From positions 20,042,626-20,106,625 of the forward strand of contig NC_135562.1 in the NCBI RefSeq assembly GCF_964340395.1: a DNA stretch of 64,000 nt. Reading direction: 5' to 3'. The notes beneath the pieces are model-generated. The model worked only from the letters and a program-made list of their open reading frames with translations. It made no database searches and had not been told where the DNA came from. The DNA comes from Glandiceps talaboti (taxonomy: Eukaryota > Hemichordata > Enteropneusta > Spengelidae). A program made the translations under genes and the position numbers. Shown one piece after another: positions 36,110 through 46,067 of this stretch (the first letter of the stretch is position 1; each line of letters opens with the position of its first letter).

Positions 36110-36640
36110 TGGTTAGTTCCCGCAGACGAAGTCCGGAACGGGTTCCGTCTGTCCGTGCGTCCATGCGTCCGTCCGTCCGTCCGTCTGCAGCTGTTTCTTG
36201 GAGATACCTGGACCGATTTTTTTCAAACTTGGTACAGGGGCAACATACTATGGCATACATATGCACGTCAATTTGTTTGCGAATTTTCCCAGTCTAGAGC
36301 CATAACTCAGACATGCTTTAACAGATCTCATTCAAAGTTGGTATTAGGACAGTGTTCTATGACATACATGTGCATATCCATTTTCGTTGTGATACGATCC
36401 AATATGGCTGCCTGGCAGCCATTTTGTTTGCGAATTTTCATGTCCAAAGCCATAACTCAGACATGCTTAAACAGATCTCATTCAAAGTTGGTATTAGGAC
36501 AGTGTTCTATGACATACATGTGCATATCCATTTTCGTCGTGATACGATCCAAGATGGCTGCCTGGAAGCCATTTTGTTTGTGAATTTTCCATGTCCAAAG
36601 CCATAACTCAGACTCCATTTTCATCGTGATATGATCCCCC
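36110..36640 (+). repeat. Dispersed (GTCC)n repeat with 150-bp internal duplication
   Basis: It begins with a CCGTCCGTCCGTCC run and continues CTGTTTCTTGGAGATACCTG, CCGATTTTTTTCAAACTTGG and GGGGCAACATACTATGGCAT. From about 36309 a 150-bp unit with CATAACTCAGACATGCTT, TTCAAAGTTGGTATTAGG and GATACGATCCAATATGGCTG is tandemly repeated. A second copy of the family is at 54885-55130. The long plus frame 36107-36583 only follows the repeat. Confidence 0.9.
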
Positions 36641-36649
36641 ATACCCAAC

Positions 36650-37270
36650 CAATCCTTTATTGTTGTAGGCATATTCTATGTCCAACAAGCACACACAACA
36701 TATCTAAGTCTGTTTGTTTTAGGTTCACAAATGTTGTTGCGTGATCAGAGTAGTGATAATTCCTTAAAACCCAATTATAGCGGGGACTATGTCATTCTGA
36801 ATGACTTGTTAAACTTATTTTCATTACGGGATAACGGTAGTCTGAAAACACCCGAAAATACTAGCTGATATACTTACATATTTGAATGCGGAATCAATTA
36901 GTGATGTTTGCCAGATAAGTTGTATCACTATTGATTGTTGTCATCCTCTAAACATTGTTACATGCAATACTACTTTTATTGTTGTTGTTGTTTTGGAACA
37001 CTAAAACACAGTATGGAAAGAATATTCGTAATATGGATTCTCTGAAACTTCAGAATTTATTACATGAAAGTACAAAAAAAGAGACTCAAATACATTACTT
37101 TTTAAAGGTGTTTCCTCTAATTATGTGCCGTTAGGACTGCGACAAACAGAAAATGTGTTGGTCAAGAAAGAATTTGTGTTTAACCGTGTCCTGTATAAAA
37201 ATTAAGACTATTTGCATGACCGTTTCTGATATATTATTGTAAATGAGTATGTGTAGAGAAAACTGTAGGG
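36650..37270. other. Intergenic, no gene seen
   Basis: AT-rich sequence downstream of gene E. No exon, repeat or polyadenylation signal could be assigned with confidence. Confidence 0.4.
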
Positions 37271-37278
37271 AAAATCTA

Positions 37279-37441
37279 TCAAGACTGGAGCGCTGGTGAA
37301 GAAAATCCTCTATATGTGTCTGATGTGAAACGTCTCTGTATAGCTATTACGGCACAGGCTGGCAACACGACTCTGATATCCTTGCCAAGATAGCCCCAAC
37401 ACCACCTTACAAGTTGTCGGTATGCCACATATCTGTAACGC
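37279..37441 (-). CDS. Gene E, terminal exon: end of P2X7-tail-like domain
   Basis: The acceptor CTTCTCTTTTCAAAG lies just above 37441, and the exon ends at a stop at 37279. It takes one base to complete the Glu codon begun in the exon above (NE|RYRYVAYRQLVRW). It then reads CWGYLGKDIRVVLPACAVIA and QRRFTSDTYRGFSS. AYRQxxRWxWGxLGKxxRxVxPxCxV is the signature end of the P2X7 receptor intracellular (ballast) domain, which occurs in many invertebrates as a stand-alone cysteine domain without the channel. Phase and motif both fit the upstream exon, so this join is strong. Confidence 0.88.
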
Positions 37442-37561
37442 CTTTGAAAAGAGAAGAGAAGATTTGTATAATGTTAAATTAATGAGTGTGCTACATGTGA
37501 CTGTTTATCATAAAAAATAAAGTCAATAATTTTTTTTAAATTTGTACTTATTGTCCTATAC

Positions 37562-37798
37562 TCATTCAGATGTTCCCCATTATCATTTGAGTGGTTATTT
37601 CTATAAAGCTGTCTGTACTGATAGTATGCTGTCTGCAGGACCCACACATCGAGACAAACAGTTGAGAAGCCGGGATGCTGTGTGATGCACGTCACTTCGC
37701 CCTGAACTTCTTGCATTTTTTCTTGAATAGCGACAGTCTCTCTGCAGCAAACACATTCCCTCACTGTTGACATGACATCGCAATTATTACAACTGCAC
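37562..37798 (-). CDS. Gene E, P2X7 intracellular-domain-like exon
   Basis: The acceptor TTTTTCCCCACAG is just above 37798 and the donor GA|GTATAGG at 37562. The exon is 237 bp, entering in phase 2 and leaving in phase 2. It encodes RCSCNNCDVMSTVRECVCC, TCITQHPGFSTVCLDVWVLQ and AYYQYRQLY: the CxCxxC, ECxCC, CITxHPxF and CL motifs of the P2X7 tail domain, where the cysteines bind zinc. With the terminal exon the domain is complete. The known role in P2X7 is guanine-nucleotide and zinc binding in the cytoplasm. In channel-free proteins the role is unknown. No ion channel part is present here, and the 5' exon was not found between 37.8 and 39.3 kb, so the N-terminus is missing. Confidence 0.9.
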
Positions 37799-37895
37799 CT
37801 GTGGGGAAAAAGAGAACAATTTGATAGGTAATGTACTTGTTGCAAAATCCCATACATATTCCATCCCGAAAACCCTTAACACAGCCAACCCTTTA

Positions 37896-38235
37896 ATTGA
37901 CCACAGGCCAAAATACTACATAACACCAGTCTGATGATGTTAAGACCACTGGCCAAAATACTACATAACACTGATGATATTAAGACCACAGGCCAAAATA
38001 CTACATAACACCAGTCTGATGATATTAAGACCACAGGCCAAAATACTACATAACACCAGTCTGATGATATTAAGACCACAGGCCAAAATACTACATAAAA
38101 CTGATGATATTAAGACCACAGGCCAAAATACTTCATAACACTGATGATATTAAGACCACAGGCCAAAATACTACATAACACTGATGATAATAAGACCACT
38201 GGCCAAAATACTACATAACACTGATGATATTAAAA
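37896..38235. repeat. Tandem repeat, 45/40-bp units, about 8 copies
   Basis: Units start GGCCAAAATACTACATAACA at 37906, 37951, 37991, 38036, 38081, 38121, 38161 and 38201. Long units have CACCAGTCTGATGAT and short ones CACTGATGAT. It lies in the intron or upstream region of gene E. Confidence 0.95.
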
Positions 38236-38544
38236 TAGATTTACCAGATGGTAAAGACTACTGATGTAAAAAATATAATTGCCAGAAAAAATGAATAAAA
38301 GTAGTCAAACGCATGCATCTGCTAGATGAAACTAATAACTCAGTACAACAGTACAGGAAGTTTCAAGGTACTTCTCTAAATGTGGTCATATTAATCATAA
38401 TTCCTTTGATTATTATTTATTGCCATATGCAATATCATTTTTACCCTTTTTAAAGTCAACCTACATACTATCTAAACAAATTATAGTTTAAAGTGAAACT
38501 TGTCCATGTCTGTTAATAACAACAAGTCACTGATAGTGACACAG

Positions 38545-38745
38545 TTCCCGCTGCTATGGGCGTGGTCATGGTTGATAGGGTATTTGCATAACTACATTTT
38601 TCGAATGTTTATTCAATTGCCCACCAGATGATGTTGTTATTTCGCCACAATATGCTGCCAGTTTCAGACTCCCTGACCAAGTACTTTTGGAGATGTAAAG
38701 TTTCTTTCAGATTGGACATCTGGCGTAGTTACGGATAGATCTCGA
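38545..38745 (-). repeat. Inverted diverged copy of the 19.8-kb element
   Basis: The complement matches the first part of the array at 19760-20010: AAAAGTACTTGGTCA, CATGACCACGCCCATAGCA, CCATCTGGTGGGCAATTGAATAAACATTC. It shows that the element is dispersed and that only the 19.8-kb copy became a tandem array. Confidence 0.75.
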
Positions 38746-38844
38746 TCTAGACGTCACAGTTGCCGCACGAGTTGGACCCCTGCCAGCTCCCTGCCCGCCC
38801 CAAAGCTTCTCTGCACCAACTTCTTAAATCCCTTATGAAATGTT

Positions 38845-39080
38845 CCTATAGGATCCTATAGGATCCTAAAGGATTATAACTTTTAGGAATCCTATAGGAA
38901 TTCCTAAAAGATTATTAGTATTTTGGCCCCTATTCCTATAGGAATCCTTTAGCATTCCTAAAGGAATCCTTTAGCATTCCTAAAGGAATCACTTAGCATT
39001 CCTATAGGAATCATTTTAATTTAGCACTCCTAAATTTAGGAATGCTGAAGGATACCTATATGATGCCTAAAGGAATACTT
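38845..39080. repeat. Cluster of TCCTATAGGA/TCCTAAAGGA palindromic words
   Basis: More than fifteen copies of CCTATAGGA, CCTAAAGGA or TTCCTAAAGGAATC lie within 235 bp, with irregular spacing. It lies just downstream of gene C's last exon and has no coding potential. Confidence 0.85.
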
Positions 39081-39341
39081 TTAGATCTTTTAAGATTCCA
39101 ATAGCAATACTATATTATGCCTATTTAACCCCCATTGGAAAACGTAACCACACGCCAATCATATCAACTGCCAGATTAGGTTTGCACCTGCAACACTTGC
39201 TCAAAATGATAAGCATGATACCAAAATACTACCATTCAACTCATTTTAATTCTCAAAAAAAAGAAGAAGACAAATTGCAATATTAAAAAAAACAGAAAGG
39301 AAAATTTCAATATTAACTTTAATCTAACTTCAGTAATAATT

Positions 39342-39475
39342 TTATGGTAATTCCATATGTAATCCATGTTTTCTTCTCTGTTGTACTTTATACATCTTCT
39401 CCTCATTGTTTACTTTTGCCTGTATATATTTTTTGACTTCTTTTCGATCTTTTTTAAAAGTCTCCTCAACATAAT
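39342..39475 (-). CDS. Gene C, terminal exon: end of BEN domain
   Basis: The acceptor TTTCTTTACAG is just above 39475 and the stop at 39342. The exon has 134 coding bases, and its first two complete an Asp codon begun in the exon above. It reads YVEETFKKDRKEVKKYIQAK and VNNEEKMYKVQQRRKHGLHM, the last helix of a BEN domain (pattern FxxxxxxVxxxIxxKxxxE) followed by a basic tail. Confidence 0.85.
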
Positions 39476-40103
39476 CTGTAAAGAAAGAAATACAATCAAA
39501 TCACAGTCTGGTTCTAAAAGGCATATAAAGGAGAGCATCACCAAGACAATTACATTTGCCAATTTCTTAATTGGAAGACTCAGTGTGTGATATTTTTTTT
39601 TATGACCATGTCTCTCAGAACTCTCTGAGCAAATTTCACTTTCTATGAAAATATTGTCAACATTAATAACTATGGTTGACTTGATTCAAACATTGTGGTA
39701 GACCAACTAGGTAAACCCTGGCACATAATCAAAGTTTGTTTCCTAGATTCTAGTATAGCTTTTGATAGAATAGATCACAATATTGTAATGTCTAAGATTG
39801 TAAAGTTGAATATCAAACAAAGTACATTGTATTGACTTTTTTCCTGACGGATTACAAATTGCAAAACAAAGCTTTGTCATATTTTAGTTTAAAAAAACTG
39901 TGTGAATTGAACTTGATCGCAAGTCTTGGTTAAAGCTACATTGATGAATGTCACATTAATTTAACTCTTGTGAGCCACTATATTATACTAATAAAAATAG
40001 AGATATCACAAACAGTAAACTTATATGTGGTTTCTACTGTTCACCTAACCTGTAACGTAATGGACGCTTTGTAACAAGAATGACAAACTAATATTGTACC
40101 TAC

Positions 40104-40314
40104 CAAGTATAGCATCAACTTTGTTGGCTGGCAGTCTTTCTTTGGCAACCTTGTCAGCATGGGCATTGGAAACTTTCCCGGTGAGTGAGGAGGTCGCCAT
40201 CTGTTCTCTGGAGAAAAAAACTACCATCAGGTCATTCATAAGTTGTTTTGGACTTCCATGACAACACTTCTTTACAACTTCCTCATTGATTTCGAGCTTT
40301 TCATTAAATTGAAC
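40104..40314 (-). CDS. Gene C, BEN-domain core exon
   Basis: This 211-bp exon enters in phase 0 (acceptor TTTGCATTTTAG) and leaves in phase 1 (CTTG|GTAGGT). It encodes EINEEVVKKCC, MNDLMVVFFSREQMATSSLT and LPANKVDAILG: the BEN pattern of an acidic first helix, the FSREQMATSSLTG turn and the KVxAI helix. BEN domains bind DNA or protein partners in chromatin repression, and small BEN-only proteins are known in animals. With the exon below, the domain is complete. The exon equals, in length and phase, the gene B exon at 54353, so the two genes are paralogs, though at the protein level they are well diverged. Confidence 0.9.
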
Positions 40315-40817
40315 CTAAAATGCAAATGAAAAAAACAACAATTACAAGTAACCAACACATGAAAAAGAATGAGTTAGTTAATTAGAGATGCTGTAATCTT
40401 TGTTATTAGCTAACCTCAAATATACAAGAGATTTCTAACACAGGGTATAGAATAGATGAACATATAAATCATAATTTGATGGATACTAACAAAGAAACAT
40501 GTTTAAACAAAAAAATACTATTGTCTACAGAATATAAAATTATGGTAAATCAATATCTGTGATCATCAATTATTTAGATGTAAATGTCACCCAATCTTCT
40601 GACACCAAAACTTATTAAATTTTCCTCAGTCATGTTGAGCGCATGAGAGAAAGTGACTCCCTCTGTCAAGAAACGTGCTGTCAAAGCTGACAGACCTAAA
40701 TCTGACAGAACAGACTCCATGACAGACGACGGGACGTGCTCACAAAACGCAACAGCAACTCGAGTCGGCGCGTGTGTGTTTGAATCCGAGAAAGTGTGCC
40801 CTTTAGCGGGGGATCTT

Positions 40818-40935
40818 AACGAAAGCCTATAGGTGTCTATAGGCCAGCCTATACATGTAGATGTCTATAGGCTATCCTATAGGTTTCTATAGGCCAGCCT
40901 ATAGATGTCTCTATAGGTTTCTATAGGCCATCCTT
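40818..40935. repeat. Cluster of CCTATAGG palindromic words
   Basis: About ten copies of CTATAGG, GCCTATAG and TCTATAGGCCA lie within 118 bp in gene C's intron. The core is close to that at 38.9 kb, but the flanking bases differ. Confidence 0.8.
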
Positions 40936-41878
40936 CAACCAGGCAGCCCCACTATACCAAAATCTTTCAAAGAGTGAATTTCATGTGTTACAGAATAATA
41001 ACAGTAATGGGCTGCATAGGTGTGGGGATCGGGAGTTATGGCAACTGCCACGTTTGCAGCAACACAATTAAGAAAAATTAATCGTGTTGTCTCCCACACA
41101 ACTATATACCTATGGCTTACGAAGACTTATTAACACTTCGCAATGTTATTGTTTGAAATTGAAACTTACAGTCAATCTAGACAAAAAAAATAGTTGTATT
41201 CAAGGGAGGAGGCACCCTAGCCTAAAAAGAAAAATGGTTCTATGCTGGTAAAAAGATTACCTGTGTAAGTTACTATAAATACCTTGGAATGTTATTGTCA
41301 TGCAGGGGTCGTTTGGGAAAGGCACTCACCACTTGCGCCAAACAAGGAAATAAAAACATGTTAATTGAATTTGATATTGAATTAACTTTCACATCTGTAT
41401 CGTTTGCTTTCGGTATTTAACAATTGTGTAATGCACATTTTCACCGCCTTTTCATCAGTGCACTTTGTTTCATCTTTTAAATACACTACGGAAGAAAGAA
41501 TTAGCAAAGGAAAGCATGTGATGTAAATTGAATGAAAGTAGTATAACCAAGCTCAGCAGAAAAGATGACTTGTAAATATGAGTAACCTTGACAAGAATAG
41601 TTAGTGTTTGATGGGGAATTTCTGTTTCTTAACCTTTCACTTACGAGGCAATAGTAATTTTAAAAAACCAGTTCATCACAATGGGCTCTGTTCGAAGTGT
41701 TTGTAATGGGGCAATTTTTTTCCAATTTTCAAAAGTTAATCTGCTTTGTTCTAGACCGTTCAAAGTAATCTGGTCGCTTGTATTGATGAGTTTTTGTCCC
41801 GTTTTAAATTTAATGTTTTGAGAAACAAAAAAAATTGAGACCCATGGAAATTCAAAAATTCATGTGCAAATATGTATT

Positions 41879-41960
41879 ATAATAATAATAAGATGATTTG
41901 TAATGCGCCTCATCTCCGAAGAGCTCGAAGCGCAGAGGAAGAGTGGATACAGAAATAGTT
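41879..41960 (-). mobile_element. CR1/L2-type 3' end fragment
   Basis: The complement reads CTCTGCGCTTCGAGCTCTTC, GGAGATGAGGCGCATTACA, ending in an (ATT)n tail. This is the usual 3' end of L2-type elements and is comparable with the tail of the element at 62-63.8 kb. Only the tail is present. 41200-41870 around it holds nothing recognised. Confidence 0.55.
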
Positions 41961-42354
41961 CATGGAAATGTGAATTCAAGGTAATGTGTATTAAATAAAA
42001 TGAGAAAGAAAAACAGTTATTAGCAGTTGAAGAGGTTTATAGTTTTGAGAGAATGTCTGAAGGTTGATTTCACTAGTGAATTTCAACTTGTACCATGATG
42101 CACACATTGTACATGTTGTAAAAGACTGAACTCTCCCTTTCCCATCACAGGGGACACCCAAAATTTTTAAACAACAATGGACACTCAATTTTCTAGGGTT
42201 TTCCAGGACTAAAAACTTGCATAGTTACTAATAATTTAGGTGTGAACCCCAGTAAAATGAGTGAGGAAATGTTTACTCATGTGCCACCCTAGGTAGCAAA
42301 ACATTGATGAGGATAAATAAATGAAAGTGATAATTTCTACACGTCAGCACTTAC

Positions 42355-42458
42355 CATTTCCTCATGCTCTTCATTTCTAGTGCCTAAATCTAATGGCGTC
42401 TGTATCTTTGTATTTTTCTCTTTTATGCCTTCAATTATCTCTAATAAGTTTGGAATGT
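42355..42458 (-). CDS. Gene C, exon upstream of the BEN core
   Basis: This 104-bp exon has a clean acceptor (TTATTTTTTCAG) and donor (ATG|GTAAGTG). It enters in phase 1 and leaves in phase 0, exactly what the BEN core exon needs. It encodes IPNLLEIIEGIKEKNTKIQ and PLDLGTRNEEHEEM, an acidic helical linker without a known domain. The exon before it must end in phase 1. The best candidate region is 43.1-43.5 kb, but no donor there is convincing. Confidence 0.75.
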
Positions 42459-42477
42459 CTGAAAAAATAACAGCCAC

Positions 42478-42763
42478 ATGTTTTACCTATCCTGAGTAAA
42501 TAATGATCTACAACAGTCAAGGTTACACTATACAAATGTTTTACCTATCCTAAGTAAATAATGATCTACAACAGTCAAGGTTACACTATACAAATGTTTT
42601 ACCTATCCTGAGTAAATAATGATCTACAACAGTCAAGGTTACACTATACAAATGTTTTACCTATCCTGAGTAAATAATGATCTACAACAGTCAAGGTTAC
42701 ACTATACAAATGTTTTACCTATCCTGAGTAAATAATGATCTACAACATTCAAGGTTACACTAT
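42478..42763. repeat. 58-bp tandem repeat, about 4.9 copies
   Basis: Units of 58 bp start ATGTTTTACCTATCCTGAGT at 42478, 42536, 42594, 42652 and 42710 and are almost identical, so the array is young. Confidence 0.97.
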
Positions 42764-42811
42764 ATTTCCCAATATTCTATTAAAATCTAATTGTATTTTG
42801 CTGTATGTTAG

Positions 42812-43014
42812 ATGGTTGAAAGATATGTAATAAAAGTTAAAAGTACTACATGCAGTGATAGTGAACAAATAATTACCAAAATAACCACTTGGTTTGGTTG
42901 TTCAGAAAATGTGTTGGGTGTTAAGATTGCAAATGAGCAGGTGTTAGCTACAGAAGAATACTTGGATGGTAATAAAATCCCACATACTTTTCAGATTTTC
43001 AAAATTGTTATGAG
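42812..43014 (+). CDS. Plus-strand exon, unrecognised
   Basis: An open segment with good borders on the plus strand: acceptor TTTTGCTGTATGTTAG before 42812 and donor ATGAG|GTATGTAAG after 43014. It is 203 bp, phase 0 to 2. It encodes MVERYVIKVKSTTCSDSEQI, ITTWFGCSENVLGVKIANEQ and LDGNKIPHTFQIFK. The order beta strand, E-x-LDGN-x-PHTFQ faintly recalls Rep-type HUH nucleases, but this is too weak to call. It lies antisense to gene C. Directly after the donor comes the inverted repeat shared with 47.8 kb. No partner exon was found. Confidence 0.4.
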
Positions 43015-43108
43015 GTATGTAAGGGTACCTAAAGTGGCAAAGTGGGACTCCAACTTTGTGCCAAACAGGCAAAGTGGGGTCGGTCCAACTTCACGATTTC
43101 TGTGCATT
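43015..43108 (-). repeat. Inverted repeat partner of 47778-47888
   Basis: The complement (GTGAAGTTGGACCGACCCCA, TGCCTGTTTGGCACAAAGTT, GTGGCAAAATGGGACC-like ending and GGTACC) is nearly identical to the plus-strand copy at 47.8 kb, which has a small insertion. The two copies point toward each other across 4.7 kb. Confidence 0.85.
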
Positions 43109-43462
43109 TCCCCATAGTGGCTGTCCCCTCCGTTCGGTTCTTTTGACCAGTTCCGGCAACAGGATCTGGAGGTTCTTAAATCGCATTTGGTTGAGAGACC
43201 CAGGTGCTATAAGCCTTAAATCTGGCAAATTGACTTCTGTTGCCTGGGAAACGATGTCTTCTCTAACTTCTTCAGTGTTAGATCTCGTTATTAACTGGTC
43301 CGCATTGGCTAAAATGGCGGCTCTCAATGAATCGGTACCATATGTAAGATACTTTCGGTGGTGTGAGATGGGGTCTACGTATGTTGCCATAACGACAACT
43401 TCCATTTTCGTTTGATTGTTGAAAGTTTGAACGTGCTTCGTCAGCTTTGCCCACTTGTTCAC
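43091..43462 (-). CDS. Possible 5' exon of gene C
   Basis: A 123-codon open frame with two candidate starts (43462, or the ATG at 43405 beginning MEVVVMATYVDPISHHRKYL). It continues YGTDSLRAAILANADQLITR, VREDIVSQATEVNLPDLRL and LNQMRFKNLQILLPELVK. Composition is protein-like and the DNA is less AT-rich than its surroundings. The last codons run into the inverted repeat. A phase-1 donor is needed to join the exon at 42458. The only one in frame (TATG|GTACC at about 43337) is weak. It could be gene C's first exon, a separate gene or a transposon piece. Confidence 0.4.
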   Translation of the reverse strand: MNKWAKLTKHVQTFNNQTKMEVVVMATYVDPISHHRKYLTYGTDSLRAAILANADQLITRSNTEEVREDIVSQATEVNLPDLRLIAPGSLNQMRFKNLQILLPELVKRTERRGQPLWGNAQKS

Positions 43463-43489
43463 AATGTTTAACTGGTAAGCTCTCCATCT

Positions 43490-45060
43490 CGAATGAGGTC
43501 TCTCCCAGAGAATGAAACTTTTTTATAGGAATCTAAACAATGATTGTTATGCATAAACACCTACACTTTAATAATGACATGAATATTCACATTAGCAATG
43601 AGGCATACAAAAATCAATAAAACCAATAATCAATAAAATGTCAAAGTGCGAAAATGCCGATGTAAATGGTCAAATACACCGCAGTATCTGGCGTCCTTAG
43701 TATCGCTTTACACATTTATGTGCCTTGCATGGAAATCGGGTGTTTACAGGGATTTTGCGATGAACAAATGCTCAGCCGACATTAAAAATAAATGACAATG
43801 TCAAATCACCCTCTTTAATCAGTGTAAATGGTCAGGTAAAAGTTTACTTCGGTCTGATATGACGATTTGGTTTCGTACAAATCACTGCGATTGAAACAAT
43901 ATGTGATCTTGGTCATCTAGATTCTAGATTTCTTCAATTGATTTTCTGTATTACTTGACCACAAAATCGGTATAATGTCCCTGCACCACGCATGTCAGAT
44001 GCGCACTTAAAATGTTAAAACAAAAGTCGTAAAGTAAACCCGGGTTTCTTTTTGTACTTCATTTAGCCATTTGGTTTACTCCCAATTTGGTCTATTTTCC
44101 CATTTCGTTTACTCTTAGTACGCATAAAAAATGAGGTAAAACAAGTTTTAATATATCAATGACAGCAAACTTAGAATCCTCCCGACGCAAATCAATTCAA
44201 TGCCCAATGGATATAGCGGCCCATCGTTTGATACGGCCATGGGCCACCCTTTTGTGCATCTTTGTGTCAATCATCCCTTTGTATGGCAGCCTCTTAGTAA
44301 GTCCTATGGATTATCTTAATGTGTTTGACGCTACATGTGATGATTGACAGTTGTGTTCACAAAATTGACAAAACCACTTTCACGGACATGGATACCTTTC
44401 ATCACAAATTGATAGTAGAATACTGGACATAAGGACATAACGTACACCAGGTTACCCTGTCCCAAAGGGGCCATGATCTCATAGCCTATTTTGAACTTTC
44501 ATCCATTCAGCACCATCCCCCCCCCCCCCCCCCCGACATGCACAATATAGCCAAACAAGTATCATCGAAAATAATAGTTATATTTTTGGGTGAACAACTT
44601 ATAACTTGATGATTTGGTAAACATCTCACACACACACAGTACAAGCAAGTTTTCAACACAGTGCGAAATTACCAGTGTTAGTATTGTTACTGTAAGACCT
44701 AATCGGATTTTTACTGCACCGAAGTATTTTGTTAATTCTGTAAATCGTAAAATCTTGTATGTAATATCCGCAATTTGTAAAAATGAATATATTATCTTCG
44801 TAATCTGTAATTTGTCAAAAACAATCTTTATATACTGTCCTGGGTACAACTCTCCTTACCCACCCTCTGAGGTGTACGTTTCATGAAATTTTACAACTGT
44901 GTTTTGTATGTCGTTCATCCAACCATACATTTCTTGCAAACAAGTGTTGCGCGTTGCTATTAATGGTTGCGACGGGGTGTATAATCACCGTGTATTCTTC
45001 CGTATCCACTCATTTTATCGGCAAAGATGAGACATAATCGGTAATGGAGTAGCTACCTCT
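43490..45060. other. No gene assigned
   Basis: AT-rich sequence with a C tract at 44516-44534. Short overlapping open frames at 44562-44886 lie on both strands without features. If the open frame at 43.1-43.5 kb is exon 1 of gene C, its promoter lies at the left edge. Confidence 0.35.
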
Positions 45061-45065
45061 CATTC

Positions 45066-45200
45066 TAAGGGACCGGACAGAATTTACGGCGGGGGGAGGG
45101 GAGAAATTGGGGGGCCCATGAAAAAAATGGGAGGCTTGAAGGGGGGGGGGGGGGCATGACAATTCTCATGGTTTGATAGGGGGGCCGCAAAATATTTTGT
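45066..45200 (+). repeat. GGGACCGGACAGAATTTAC repeat, plus copy
   Basis: It starts TAAGGGACCGGACAGAATTT and continues in G-rich tracts (45100-45160). It pairs with an inverted copy at 47225-47405. The G runs and CATGAAA/CATGACA words alternate in both. Confidence 0.85.
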
Positions 45201-45509
45201 CATTGAAAAAAATTAATATGTTAGAAAATTTAGCATTGCATGAGATAGCACTTGATATCGCCTTTAATATTGAATGTCTCCACTTTCATTTATGTATTAA
45301 AATGGAAGTGTGTACGTTTGTATGTACCTATTTAGTGAAGCATAAAAACACTTCTCAAGATTAATTTGATACACCCTGAATTACTCTTATATACTCCAAG
45401 TTGTTCACACACACACATATGTATACATACATACATATACATTTTAGCACTGTGGAAACAGGTTCAGTGTGTAATTACCATCAAGGATACATATGTATAT
45501 ATATATATA

Positions 45510-45668
45510 TATAACTATTAAAAATAGTACAGTATCAAGTAAGATACACAGGAGCCGTTACACAGTGTTTCATGCTTACACAATCATCGGATGATTGTGT
45601 AAGCATGAAACACTGTGTAACGGCTCCTGTGTATCTTACTTGATACTGTACTATTTTTAATAGTTATA
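45510..45668. repeat. Perfect palindrome, 79-nt arms
   Basis: The arms 45510-45588 and 45590-45668 are exact reverse complements with a single-base centre at 45589. Arm words include CAAGTAAGATACACAGGAGC and GTTTCATGCTTACACAATCA. A diverged single arm is at about 7285-7335. It could be a young foldback element, a hairpin RNA source or an assembly artefact. Confidence 0.95.
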
Positions 45669-45757
45669 CCGCTCAGGCGCTCTACATGTATATGTATTGA
45701 GCACTGTTTGCTCCAGTATAGACATATTGTATATGTTGAGTATATATATATATATAT

Positions 45758-45978
<221 letters not shown>

Positions 45979-46067
45979 ATTAAAAAGTGACCTTTTGGTG
46001 AAAAATGTAAATACAAAAACGTCTGGCCAGATTAATTTAGATAGGTGTATTATTTCTTTCCTTGACA

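Noticed and set aside
36107-36583. 158-codon plus-strand frame rich in VRPSVRP
   Set aside because: It simply reads the (GTCC)n dispersed repeat, including its 150-bp tandem duplication. A related copy at 54.9 kb is broken.
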